Part shown: positions 45,535-57,418 of the stretch, in pieces
Layout of the letters: each line of letters starts with the position of its first letter
Numbering within the stretch: position 1 is the first letter of the stretch
DNA from: Apiotrichum sp. Y4204
Taxonomy: Eukaryota > Basidiomycota > Tremellomycetes > Trichosporonales > Trichosporonaceae
DNA length: 64,000 nt
Assembly (NCBI GenBank): GCA_025531455.1
Contig: JAMYHL010000001.1
Location: forward strand, 1,364,001 to 1,428,000
Reading direction: 5' to 3'
The notes under the pieces: generated by a model
Seen by the model: the letters and a program-made list of their open reading frames with translations, nothing else
Told to the model about the DNA's origin: nothing
Database searches by the model: none
Program-made: the position numbers and the translations under genes

Positions 45535-48500
45535 TCAATGATGGCCACCCATGTATGCCAGCGGCCCAGCCAGCGGTCCACGGCGCGGCGGCGGCGCCGG
45601 GCTGCCGGTATTGGACGTGGGTGCGGAGGACCCGGCGGGGCTGGCGCTCGCGCGCAGCGCAAACGCCGAGGGTGGAAGGGGACGGGCGGCGGGTGTCGCT
45701 GCCCCCGAGCCTGGTGTGTCTGTGCCTCCTGCTGTGCCTGTCCGCTCAGTGAGGCTCTCAAAGTCGCGGAGCGCGTCGCGCAGGCGCTGATACCCTGCGC
45801 CCGCGACGCCTGACATTGCGGAAATGCGGCGGCTGGCGCGTAGCGGGAGGAGGGTTGATGGCGTCGCCGTCCCGCTTGGAACTTCCTCAGTGTCCTCAAA
45901 GGCCAAGGATCGCGAGAACTGCGACCAGTCGGAACGTTCCTTGAGATACGGCTTGAGAAGCTGCGCGTCGATGCGCCCGAGGTGCGACTCGGTCATGTAT
46001 GAGCGCAGCACGTCGGGCTGGACGATGAAGACGTTGCCCAGCTGGCGGAGCATGTCGAAGCGGTCGTTGACGGCATTGATACCGTATGCCTGCATGGCGT
46101 CCTGGTACGACGCGAGGTCCCTGAGAGTCAGTGATCTACGCGTGTTTCATAACTCACTTTGTGAGCATCAGGCCACCGGTGGGGTTAACGTTGAATTTCT
46201 TATAGTGATCCAGGAGGAGCGAGTGGAAGGCGACACCGACTTCGGTGAGGAACGCCTCGAGGTTCTTGCCAGTGAGGCCCTCGTCGGCAGCGTCCTTGAC
46301 CGCGCCGAGGAAGTCGCAGCACAGCTCGCACGGCTCAGTGTTCGTGCGCGCAAAGGAGAGCTCGTCATTCTTCGGCTTGTAGTCGTTACGCTTCTGTTTT
46401 GTGAGGAGGAAGCTGAGCCACGAGACGATGACGTCGACGCTCTTGTGGATCACAGAGTTGATCTTGCCCTCCATGCGGACCAGGCTGTGCTGGTTGAACG
46501 TCGTCATCTCGCGCCGAACCGCCGCAGCCGTCGCAGTGAGCGGCACGAGCGCAGTAGACGTGTACCGCTGCCAAAGGTTGCACACGAGGTCAGCGGGGTG
46601 GAGGACAGTCAGGCAGGTGAGGTCCGGCTCCGTCTTGCTGTCCCACTGGTCGAGGCGCGCGAGTGCCGAGTCGAGCGCCGTCTCAATGAGCGAGCGCCCA
46701 ATCGCCTCGGCAAGCACTTTCGACAGCGCCGAGATGTTCTTTGCGACATCGCCCGACGGGCTCAGTTCCACGACACGCCCTATCGCCTCGGCATGCCAGC
46801 GCAGCATCGCCTCTGCCATCTCGACCGTGACCTGTCCGTCGGCGGGATCCGTGTCTGGTGTCGGAGTCGCTGAGCGCTGCGTCGGATCGGGGGTGAGTGT
46901 CGGCCGTGGACTGGAAGCCTGCACACTGTTTCGCGAGCTGCGCAGCGGCATCGGCGACTTGAGGGCTGTCGTCGCAGACGCGGTGAACAGGTTGGCGTAC
47001 TTGGAGATGGCTGCTGCCGCCGCCTGGGCAGACGAGGATGCGGCATTCGCTCCCTGCCCGGAGGTAGACATCGAGTTGACGACGCGGTCGAGCAGCGAGT
47101 TGGGCTTCGCCTTGAGCACCGTTTCGTGATACCGCGCAAAACGACTCAGCAGACCGGCGTACAGCTCGACCAGATTCTTGCTCTCGGTATCCAGGTATCG
47201 GGTACCCTCAAGCCAGGGGATAAACATTTCCTCGACGGCGTTGTCCAGCATGACCGCGAGGGGACCAGTGTGCGCCTCAATCTTGCTCGGGCCCACGGTG
47301 CTGTGGCCGCCGAGCGTTGCGTCGTACGTCTTGAGGTCCTCGATGAGCGATGTACACATCGCGTGCGAGAGGTGCAGCACACGCAGCACGGCGAGCGTCG
47401 ATATCGAGCTAGCCCGCCCGACGAGCGATTCTATGTGCTGCTGGATCTGAATATGAGTTTCCTGTGGCTGCATGATATGTACCTCAGCCACTCACAACTT
47501 GGGCGAAGACACGCTGCAGGAAGACCTGCATGACAGCGATGGGACTCGGGAACACGGCCTTGACAATCTGCGCCTCCTGGCTGACGGTGTGGCGGATCTG
47601 CTTGAACAGGGCCTCGAGCGCGCGCTCTGTCGATGGCGGCGTTGCCGAGGGGTCGCCTATAGTGGCCCAGCTGTTGTCAGAGACTTCCAGGGGTATCATA
47701 ACTATCATTATCACCCCGCTCCTACTCACATGTCCCTGTCGTCCTCGTCACGCCCTGCCTCCTCGAGGAGCTTGTCCGTGGATATAAAGAAGTCGTGCTG
47801 GTTGACATAGATCTGCACGCAGCTGGTCCCGCCATTAAAGTCCTGGAGGACCTTGGCGCAGTGCGCCATCATGCGCGGGTCGCCTTTACGGTAGCTGCGG
47901 TCAAAGTCCTTGAGCACGCCCTTTTCAAAGCGCTCGCAATACTTTTCCACCTCGTCGCGGACGAGCTGTGCGCGTTCGAGCTTTCCTCGGCGCTGGAGAA
48001 CGGTGCGATGGGCAGGAGAGTGCGGGCCGGCGTTTTCTCGCGCATCGAGCGCCTCGGCGTCCGCGAGCGCCGCGCTGCTGTTGTCCGCCATGTCCTTTGC
48101 AACCGACATGAGCCTCCGGAGAACGGTAGCGAGACGGGTGCGCCCCTCGCGCGTGTTGCGCGTCGCGAAGAGCGCCTCGAGCGGCGACTTTGTGCGCTCC
48201 TCCGCGGCGAGCGACGTCTGGTGCACGAGCGATATGTAGTAGCTCATAAGCAGTGAAGTGGCCTGCGCGGTCGAGCGCGCCTGATGCAGGCTCTCGAGCT
48301 GCTCGCCGATACGCGTGCCCGTCTGGCTCACGTCCGTGATCTTGTTCTCTAGACTCGCAAACGAGCTCCCGACCGCCTGGTGTTAGAGCGAACACACATG
48401 GATACCCACCTCGAAACCACTGTCCAGCTCACGGAGGCGCCTGCCATATTCGCGGTTTGCGCGGCGCACATCCGCCTCCATCGTCTTTGTCTGCTCGGCC

Positions 48501-48886
48501 ACCTGCGCACGCAGCGCAAGCAGAGCATCGAGTGCGGGAGAAAATGTGTCAATCAGAGATGCCGGGTTAAACGCTGCTGTTAGTGAAGCTCGGGCGAGGT
48601 CGTCAACGCAATATACACTCACGCCCTGGCTCAGCCTTGGACTCGGCAATAGGCCGCTCGCTCAGCGCGGTGATAAAGTCCTCTGTCGAATAGTTGTCCT
48701 GCCGTCAGACTCATATATCGTTAATAGCATGCCGGGGGATCGAGCACGCTAGTCGATGCCTCCGCCGCTGAGACGCACCTCAAACGTCCCAATCTGCATG
48801 ACGCGCATGACATCTCCGCTCGGCGCGGCGCGCGGCGCGCGCTTTGCCGGCCGGCGCGGGGGCGCCGCGTCGCTTGGTGTGGACAT
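45535..48886 (-). CDS. SEC10: Exocyst complex subunit Sec10
   Basis: Tethers secretory vesicles to the plasma membrane with the other exocyst subunits. The start at 48886 gives MSTPSDAAPPRRPAKRAPRA; short exons then encode NYSTEDFITALSERPIAESK and a coiled-coil region (AQVAEQTKTMEADVRRANRE). Sec10 landmarks include AKVLQDFNGGTSCVQIYVNQ, EALFKQIRHTVSQEAQIVKA, EAFLTEVGVAFHSLLLDHYK with NPTGGLMLTKD, and NDRFDMLRQLGNVFIVQPDV near the end. The C-terminal tail is Ser/Pro/Ala-rich and disordered. About seven introns; one ends CTGACGGCAG (48708-48699). Length around 990 residues is somewhat longer than yeast Sec10, mostly from linkers. COG subunits were considered and excluded by the VLQDFNGG and NPTGG blocks. 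Confidence 0.88.
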
Positions 48887-49765
48887 TGGCGAGGGGTGAA
48901 AGGACGATATTGGGAAAAGTGGGATGCAAGGGGAGACGCGTCGTTTGAGGATGGGAGCAAGGATCAAGGACTGAGATGGCTCGTGTCCTATCCACGTCCC
49001 GAGTGGATGAAGTCCACTTCCGGGTCTCGTTCAATTCTGCCCGTCCGAGCTGGGGAACGTATTACGGTCGTATCGTATCGTGTCGCTGGTCGTGAGATGC
49101 TCTGAGGTAGATGTCTGTAGATGCAAGGTGTGTGTTCTGCGATGTTGTCGAAGAGTTGGACGACCGAGATTGTGGTCGTCATCGCCATCACCATCGAGCT
49201 GATCGTGTTGACGGGCCGTTGGGTGAGAGTCACGTGTGTTTACGTCAAAAGTGTGTCAAACCCTGTTTTCGTCGCCATCGTCCACACATTCTTTGTGTTG
49301 TTTTGAGATTTCTGGTTCTCACAGCCGTCAATCGATCTCGATCATCGGTTCCCAACTTTCGCCATCATTCCTGGTTTCTCTCCCTCTCCTCTAGCTCCTC
49401 TCTCTAGCAATGACCAAGTCCATTCAAGCACTCAAGGAGGACGAAACGGTCTCGGGAAACAAGAATCAACCACAATGGTATATCCTACAGTCACCAGCGC
49501 CAAGCAATCCGATTCCTCAACTTCACGGACTACCACTGTCCGCCCCTCGCTGCGCAGCACGACGCCAAGTTCGATGCTCCTCTACACTTTATAACCCGTC
49601 ATCACCTCCTTCCTACCGCTTCTCGTTGAATACATACTGACTCAACTAACACCCCCTCAATGTTCTTATCCCGCAACGTGTTCGGCGGCCACACGATTGA
49701 CTAAAGTTTTACTCATTTAATGTCCAAATAGCATATCTCTAATATGTAGGCGACATCTCCCCGCA
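48887..49765. other. Intergenic region with a weak small ORF
   Basis: About 880 bp. A 76-codon plus frame at 49410-49640 starts MTKSIQALKEDETVSGNK after a C/T-rich leader, but shows no family or splice support, so it is left unannotated as a gene. Confidence 0.45.
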
Positions 49766-51413
49766 TTAAGCGAGGAAAACACTCATAATAGCGGTAGCGA
49801 CGAGGGCAGACACGTACACGGCACCAGCGGAACGTTTGGCGCTGCTGGTGTTGGAAATCTCCTTTGGCTGCTGGCCGCTGAGCTGGGCGAGGCCCACTTT
49901 GTTGGTTCCCATGTCGATGACAGTGTACACTGCGGTCATGAAGGGAATGCCGCCGTAGATGAGGTTACTGGTATGTCAGCGTTCCGTCGGCTTGACGCAT
50001 GTGAGGAGTTTCGTAATATTGGATTTTCAACGCCGAGACAGATATCGCGTCTCCCTTTCTGAGCACCCCAACAATCACTCACTTATTCTTGTCCTGGCCA
50101 GTGGCGGAAGCAGCCATCCCGGCAGCGTCCTTGCCCAACTTGAGCTGGCAGGCGCCGGAAACCGTGCGGTAAAACTCGTGCAGATTAAGGAGATACTCCT
50201 TGCCTGCGATCGTCACGCCAAGGGTGGCTTTGGTGTCGCATGTCGGGACTTCGATATAGGCCCAGCTCCTTACAGCCCCGATGGCGTCCGCGATGGCCTC
50301 TTCGTATCGGCCCAAATCCACGTCTGCTCCCAGACCGAGCTGGAAATAGGCTTTCATGGGCTCTTGCGAGGACGGGTTGGTCGTCTGGGCTTGGCGTTTG
50401 ATAGGTGGCTGACTGTTTCCCGACGAGCTGGTGGCCATCGAGGGCGGGGCCGCTATCAAGGTGGCCGCACCTCCTGCGGCTGCGCTCCGGTAGCCGCACC
50501 TCCTGCGGCTGCGCCTCCGGTAGCCGCACCTCCTGCAGCCGCGCCTCCGGTAGCCGCTCCTCCTGCCGACGCGCTGCCGGTAGCCGTGCCTCCAGTGGCA
50601 CCGCCTCCCATGGTACCATTGTTTCCTGCAGAGCCCACCAGCTTTGCGGTGTTCAGGTCAATCTCCTGTCCGTTGATGGTGAGTTTCTGAATCTGAGTCG
50701 TGAATCCAGGACCAGAGGGGGCAGCCGCTGGTCGCTCAAACCATGAAATGTCTCCAGTGTAGAGCGAGCTGTCGGCTCCGCTAGCGCAAGTCAGAACGAG
50801 AGGTGGGGAAATAACCGTGAAATGGAGGAAAAGACTCACTTGACAGACAGCGAGTGGCGCCCGCTGCCCGGCCGTTCGTCCCGTTTCTTGCCGATGAAGA
50901 TGCCGACCTGCTTGTCCGTCCACTGTGCGGAGACGGCGTTCCAGAGGTCCGTGGCAGGGGAGAGAGAGAGCAGTGCGGGAGCCGGTAGGTTTTCGTCACC
51001 CTGTATGGGCACGTTGTCGACCTTTTGACCGCCAAAAGTAAACGTGTCTGTGCCGATCATGAGGTTGTCGCCCGTCTGGGCTTTTGACGATTTAGAGTTG
51101 GCTTGGATGTAGCATGTCCTGGTTTGCGAGGGCTTGCACTCTTCTGGCTTCGGGTTGACGAGCAGCCCCACACCGCTTACGAGGTCGAGTTAAATTTTGT
51201 TGAATTTCTGGGCCGGGTTGCTGGTAAAGTCAGCAGATCATTCCAGTACACAGCACACCCGATGGAAAAAAGAGACCATCGCACGGCCGTCGTAATTGGT
51301 TGTAACCCTGCAAGGTCAGCACACTATGTCTGTTGGGAGTGGTCATACGGGATTTGGGTGGCGGCGAGCGCCGGGGGCGCCGCGAGCGTGAGTGCCAGCG
51401 CGGTGAAGATCAT
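49766..51413 (-). pseudogene. Decayed GPI-type pepsin-fold protein (inactive aspartic protease relative)
   Basis: The start at 51413 gives signal peptide MIFTALALTLAAPPALA. Pepsin-fold landmarks follow: NPAQKFNKI, LVSGVGLLVNPK, SKSSKAQTG, DLWNAVSAQW, GADSSLYTGDISWF, ITVNG-like LTINGQEI, AIADAIGAV, TVIDMGTNKVGLAQ, and a GPI-like end (SNTSSAKRSAG then VYVSALVATAIMSVFLA) with stop at 49766. The first catalytic DTGS aligns with DLVS and the second DTG with QLG, so it could not be a normal protease. The frame is also broken: six A at 51266-51271 (one too many), a TAA at 51192-51190 inside the first active-site strand, and one base missing in the 30-nt repeat near 50485. Assembly error is an alternative explanation. 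Confidence 0.65.
50464..50582 (-). repeat. 30-nt coding minisatellite, four units, one unit 29 nt
   Basis: Units at 50464-50492 (29 nt), 50493-50522, 50523-50552 and 50553-50582. Each 30-nt unit encodes ten residues of the Ala/Gly/Thr type. The 29-nt unit reads GCGCTCC where the two preceding units read GCGCCTCC, a one-base loss that shifts the frame of the pepsin-fold gene. Confidence 0.85.
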
Positions 51414-53819
51414 GATGTGGTGGGTAGCGATCAGCAGTGGGGGAAGTGATACTTGAAAGGAGGGGCATTGGCTCCGTGTCGACTTTAAAGTAGTGCGGCA
51501 TGACCGGGCTGCTCGTTTGCGGCTGGGGATAGGATGTGGTCCCCAGGCTTAAAGCACAGCAAGGTCCTCGCAAGGTCCTTGCAAGCAGTCCTGGGCAAGG
51601 AGGCGAGGCAAAGCCAACACGCTTCCAGGACTCGCGCAAGTTGACGTACGTGCTTTGGAGCAAGGGGTTGAGACGCGGCGAGACGCATGTGCTGGATGCC
51701 GGACCCACTACGGAACACACGAACAAGCTCACTTACCTGCAGTACCGCTCCCGACATGTCAAACATCCGACGCTTCAGACGAGACGCACATCCTCTAGTT
51801 CAGCACTGCTCCGAGGCGGGAAGATCGCCAGGTCCGGGTTACGCTGTGTGGCACGCTTCTGAATCCGCATTTCCGCGCTCCTGAAATGGCCTGAATGAAT
51901 GCCATCCACATCAGTGCCGAGCGGATGCAGTGTGCGGACCAGGTGTAATTAGTATGCGATGAGCGACTATCTGGATGCTCTGCGGGGTGTCCTAGGCAGG
52001 AGCGGCGTAGTGGTATTACGCTGCGAGAAAGGACTGGGTCAAGGACGCCGAGAGCTGTCACTTACGCACGCGAAGAAAGGATACTGACAGTCCTTGTGCC
52101 CCCACAAGCCATAACAAGCATACTGCCACACAGCCGACTCGGAAGAAACGCGTTTCCGGCAGTTCCGGCGGAAGAGGGCAGTGCCTGGCCGTCCAGAGCC
52201 CAGAGTCCAGAGTCCGAGTCTATTGCGAGGCGAATCTCGTGCATCTCAGTTCTCTGCTTTATGCCGATACCCCGATTGTGCGCTGCATACATATGGGGAG
52301 GGCGTCGCATGTGCAAGCAAGCAAGATCAGACTGGACGATTGGTGCCGTCTCTCTTCTGTTCCTCTTGTACCCGAAGAGCAAACTTCACTCACTCCGTCC
52401 ATTGTGTGAACGGTTGATACCCGTCTCTTTTCTCTTCCTCGTATACCGAAGAGCAACCACCACTCACTCCGTCAATTGTGTTACCCGCGCCCGACCAAGA
52501 GTCGTTACTGATACTGGCGTTTCTGACGGTCTGGCACACACAACAGCTCTGTGTCACATCTACATGAGCCACCCTCAACAATCCTTTAGACTGCGCAGTT
52601 GATGGTTCTGTGGCGTTTACTAGGCATCAAGGCAGCAATATACATTTCATTCCCAGTGTGCCGTGTGCCGGGTGCCGGCTTGCTTCGCTTGCCTCGATCA
52701 TGTCTCGCGCACGACTACCCAGAACTAGAATACAGTATGGCATATGAAGGACTCACAATACTCACAAAGCTCACAGCCCACGTCAAAGGTCATAAGTGGC
52801 CCGTACTTCAATACCCTCGCTCGCGGCACTGGTGCGTGATGGCGGGGCAGAAGACGTCAAGAGTCCAACTAAATGAAGATGAGTCCCTACATACTGTACA
52901 GTACGTGTGGTCGGGGTCCCCAGTTTGGCGGTAACTGCTACCTGCTAACTGTTGATTCCGTAGTTCTCCATGCCGGCCTTGCTCCTGCTCTCTTGAGCTT
53001 GCCCTTGCCAATCTCCAATATACCTCTTCTGTTTCATTTGCCGGTAGCGATGGTGCCCACCGCTGCTTGGCGCAGATAGATTGGATGCGAGCATTTTTCT
53101 CGGTGGCCCTCAGCTCTGCGGATACCAGAGGATAACAGAGGATAACAGAGGATGTGTACCAGAGGTACCAGGAGGTGTCGGCTGGAAGCGAGATCCTTTT
53201 TATTTCGCCTCGATGTTGGACGATACACATACTGCATCATCTAATGCCGCATCTCATCTTTTTGACCTACTAATTGCTTTTTTCTTCTTCTGCTATACAC
53301 GCCTGGCGTCTGGTGCTTGTCTCGTGATGGCAATGGGACACTATCAGCTGCAATTGTCGCATACTGTATCCCCAGGCGGTCCCAGGACCCAGGACTATAG
53401 ATGATCTCCAGGAAGCCTCACTTCAAGAGGCGGGCGGGCTGCCCAAATCGCCACATTTTCCCAGTCATGTTTTGGCTCGGTCCTGAGTGCATCTGGCAAT
53501 ATCTGAATGATTTGAGATAATGGCAAAGTGGCTATCAACCGAGGCGCCAGCCGTCACGTCAGATCTCCGGTTCCCATGACTGTTCCGCTGCGTCACACTC
53601 TGCAGTCGTACAGGCAATGCATGCTAGCGCTCGGCACAGCCTCGTGTCTAATGGTATGGACGGGTGATGCAAACATGAAAGTATGGAATTGAGAATTGGC
53701 GGGTGGGGATGGAGAATGGGACAAGATCCAAAGGGGTATGTTGTGGGGTTTCCGTCGCGACTTGTTTGCGTGCGTCGCGCGGCAAGTGTCCATCCGTCAT
53801 CGGTTTCGTGATACATTAC
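51414..53819. other. 2.4 kb intergenic region
   Basis: No gene supported. A 10-nt direct repeat (GAGGATAACA-type, three copies) lies at 53128-53154. GAGCAACCACCACTCACTCC and a near copy at 52378-52470 form a weak duplicated block (CACTCACTCCGTC). Confidence 0.5.
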
Positions 53820-56800
53820 TTAACAGCCTCCATACGTGTTCTTCGGGAAATCGAAGCCTGTGTGTCAGTGGGGCTCTAATTGCTATATCCTCGGGCTCGC
53901 TTCCGCTACTCACCAGCCTGCTTCCACGTCGTGATGTTCGGGTTGGCGTACACCTCCTTGTACTTTTCGATGTACGAGGCGGTGGGGCGATCTGCTGGGT
54001 CGCAGCCGACGCTGGCGTCGGTGCCCGGGAGCTGGTAGACACGGATGTAGTCGATGAGCATCTGGTTGGGGAACTTGAGATTGTCAAAGTTGACAGTCTC
54101 GAAATTGTTGGACATGCCGAGGTTGAAGATGAGGGCCATGGGCTCCTCGGCGATGAGGCGCTGGCCGATCTCGGTCTTGGAGTTCGGGCCCATACCCGCG
54201 GCCTCGACGCGCCACGCCGGCTTCCCGAGGTTGACCCACTCGATGTGCCCCTTGCTTCGGTCGTTAAAGTTGGCGACATACTCGAAGCCGTAGACGGCAA
54301 ACTCGGCGCCGCCGTCCTGGTAGTACCGGGTGGCTTCGCTTTCGTCCACACACGTGTCCGAGATGGCCGAGACGGCCTGCTGGTACGGACCGCCGAGGTA
54401 GTCATTGTACTTTGTGATCGACTTGTCGTAGATCTTAGAAGTGCCGGAAGCATTGTTCCACACAAAGTGGAGGTCGAATGGCGCAACCTGCGCGGACTGG
54501 GACACGGTACCGATACCGCCACGAGCCTGGTCGGTCTGGGCCTCGATCATATCGATTTCCACTGATCCACGGCCGACGCCTGGCGGGCCAGGGTGGAAAC
54601 CTCCCGGCTCGTTTTCGCTGCCGGGGCAGGGGCAGGATGTGAGACGCTGGCCGGGGAGGTACGAAAGGTCACCGTTGTCCCAACGAGGGTCACCACCTCC
54701 CGCGTTGGTCTCAGGAGTGCCATCTTTCCGGGTCTGGTTCGGAAGGATGCCGACGTCGCAGGACGAGTATGAGTAGGGCCACATACCCTCAGTAGTGCCA
54801 CCGTAACCTGGCCGGCCGAGGTTGCCCATTGTCCAGATACCCGGCCAGAAACCACCGACTTTGGGGGTTCCCGGGAGGGACGCACTGACCTCGAAATAGG
54901 CATTCTTGTTAAAGCACAGCTGGTTCCAGGACTGGACCATGCCCGAGCGGAACATGAGGTTGTTCAGCGGGATCTGCTCAATAGTGAGCACCAGGTTGCC
55001 ATCCTTGGTGGTGACCTGCGAAGGATGGTACCATTCAAAGTCGCTGCAATTAGTGCCCGAGTTTCCTGAATTTGTCTAAATATATACTACTCACACAGTA
55101 GCCCAGTAGTGAATGTCGACGGCGGTGAAGAATGGGTCGTCACCGGGGTAGAACGTGCGGCCGTCCTTGTTGAACTCGTCGGAGAAGACGAGCTCCCACT
55201 CGGCGCCGTCACTTCCGGTGCGCTTGTACGCCGACTGCGGGGTATCCGAGTCGATGAGTTGCGGGAAGCCGGGGATCTCGGGGTACTGTCCTGATGCATT
55301 GACGCCGCCGAGGTTGTAACCCGACATGCCGGCGCCCGAGGACAGGTTTTTGTCTTGGTAGAACTGTATGATGGGATAGCCGGCAAAGAGGACGACAAAG
55401 CCGCCGAGGAGGACAAAGAGGGTCAGGGCATTGCTCCATCCTCGCCACGAGTTGAGGTGGAACGCCGCGTTGAGGTCCTTCTTCTCGTCGGGCCCGAATG
55501 TGTGAAGGTAGTCGTCGAGACCGTCGTCGTTGGCGAGGTCGGTTGCGGCGACAGGTGCAGAGCCCTTGAGCGGGGTGGTGTGGTCCATCGAGCTGCCTGC
55601 TGGTGATGCTGTGGCGGTTGGGCCATAGCGGGGGCCGCCGTGGCCGTGGCCGGATGCCGACACGGGTGACATGGGAGTGGCGTATCCCGAGGCGCCGTTG
55701 GCGGGCGAAGGGCTGCGCGGAGGAGTGGAGAGGGCGGAGCCGCCGGGCACTTGAGTGTACGGGTTAGACCAGCCACCGGGGACTTGAGCCGAGGCGAGGA
55801 GGGGGCTCTGTTGGGAAGTGCCAGACTGTAGGTGAGGAAGGAGGTGGTGGTGGGTTGTAGTGGTAGTGTTTATGAGATGTTTTGTTGTGGTGAGTCGCGG
55901 GGTATTAACGATTCAGGGGGCGGTGGTGGTGGAGCGGGCGGCGGTGATGGCGCGCGGGGTGGCGTCGGGTGGTCAAGTGATGGCCAGTGATGAGATTGGG
56001 GGATAAGGTGGATGCGAGCGAGCGGTGCGCGTGATGTGTTTGTGTTTGTGATTGAGGTTGAGGGCACAAATGAAAGCACAGCGTCAGTTACAGTCCACGC
56101 GATGTGTGGTGTGATGTGTGATGTGTGTGTGTGTGTATGTGTATGTGTGTGCAATAGGAATGGAATACAGAAACAAATGGTGAGGATGGGGCTGATGATG
56201 GCGAGCAACACTGCCGAGTGCCCCTAGAGAGACAGAGAGAGCACAGACAGGACAGGGCCCGGGCCAGCAGGGCAGGAGGCGGAATAGAGAACCACGTAGT
56301 GTGCAAGGGGATTGCTCTAACGCACAATGCAGGCAGGATGGTGCACCGCAAAACACACAAAGAGCGTACGAGAGCAAGATATCCCCCCTCCTTTCAACAG
56401 CGAGAGAGATAGAATAAGCGCGTATAGTAAGGGAAAAAAAAAAAAACTCTCCTCCTCCTCTGTCCCCCTCCTCCTCCTGCCTCCTCCCCTCCATTCAGAG
56501 AGTGCGTCATCTCCGCCTGCAAAACTACTAGCGCGGGTAAAAAGGCCGGCCCACAGCCACCACGGCCACCGCAGCAGCAGCAACAGCATCTCCTGGTCCA
56601 GATCCAGCCTGTCCTGTACAGCAGATCTCTGGCAGCAAAGATTATACTGCACAATGACAGCATCTTTGGCGCCATCCCGCAGCGCCCAGGACGCCCACCC
56701 GGAGGGGAGTAGCCAGATTGCACTGGGAACGGCGGATGGCCGGGTACGGTATCAAGAGCTGATGCGGTATCACGGGGAACATGGGAATCGGGGGAGAGGG

Positions 56801-57418
56801 GAGAAGGGGAGGGAGAGGGAGGCACGGCAGAAGAGGAGAGAGGACACAGCCAGAGCACACGCGGGACCCAACGTAAAAAAGGGACCATTGAGAAGGTCAG
56901 GTAGGTCAAAGGCGGCCTGAATGGCCTCTCTTTTGCTCTTTTTGCCGTCTGTGGGCCTGGGGATTGCCTGTAGTGCACCGCCGAGAACCCATGTTGCCAG
57001 CCTGCAGATATGACAGCCCCGAAGTGTCGCATGCAGGAACAAGGCAATGAAAAATGTCCTGGTCTGATCCTGTAACAGCAGGCCGAGACCACTCTGGCCA
57101 CTCTGCGCGCAGCACGGTGTATACAATATATGTACACGGATCATGGATCATGGATCATGGTCTCCACCCTGTGCACTGAGCACTGTGCAGCAGGAATGCA
57201 ATGCAAGCGAGGACGGGAATGGAAAGAAGGACCGGAGAAGCAGCCAAAAAAAATAGGAAAAGAAAGGAAAACGACGGCAAAAGAGACTCGGCGCCGCCAG
57301 ACGCCAGACTAATGTCTCACGGCCTCACGTGCCCAGACACACACACACACACATGCACAAGGGTACTCACACGCGAACCAGCACTCTTCGGGCCGTGAGT
57401 GTGGTGCTTGTCGAACAT
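53820..57418 (-). CDS. KRE6: Kre6/Skn1-type beta-1,6-glucan synthesis protein (GH16-like)
   Basis: Type II membrane protein required for beta-1,6-glucan in the wall. The N-terminal cytoplasmic part is Ser/Pro/Gly-rich (SPAGSSMDHTTPLKG), then FHLNSWRGWSNALTLFVLLG, GGFVVLFAGYPIIQFY is the single membrane segment. The luminal part has ELVFSDEFNKDGRTFYPGDD, FEWYHPSQVTTKDGNL, GFWPGIWTMGNLGRPGYGG, a GH16-like catalytic strand SVEIDMIEAQ, and DYIRVYQ near the end. The last exon gives GFDFPKNTYGGC-stop at 53820. Exon 1 is inferred at 57371-57418 (MFDKHHTHGPKSAGSR), spliced in phase 0 over a 1,545-nt intron to 55825, because no in-frame ATG exists just upstream of 55825. The body (53820-55825) is secure; exon 1 is probable. 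Confidence 0.88.
55826..57370 (-). other. Inferred 1.5 kb first intron of KRE6
   Basis: The donor GTGAGTACC is at 57370 and the acceptor CACCTACAG ends at 55826. No other gene was recognised inside. It contains TG/CA dinucleotide tracts (56102-56154 and 57338-57354), a 12-A run near 56433-56445 beside CTCCTCC repeats, and many short GA/CT-rich blocks. Every other intron in the window is shorter than about 250 nt. Confidence 0.55.
56102..56154. repeat. TG-rich microsatellite
   Basis: Imperfect (TG)n with GTGTA and GTGATG interruptions. Confidence 0.8.

Noticed and set aside
49410..49640. 76-codon plus ORF MTKSIQALKEDE
   Set aside because: Plausible start but no homology, domain or intron evidence.
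50464..50582. Regularly spaced direct repeats as a possible CRISPR-like array
   Set aside because: Units are contiguous without spacers and are coding; a eukaryotic minisatellite.
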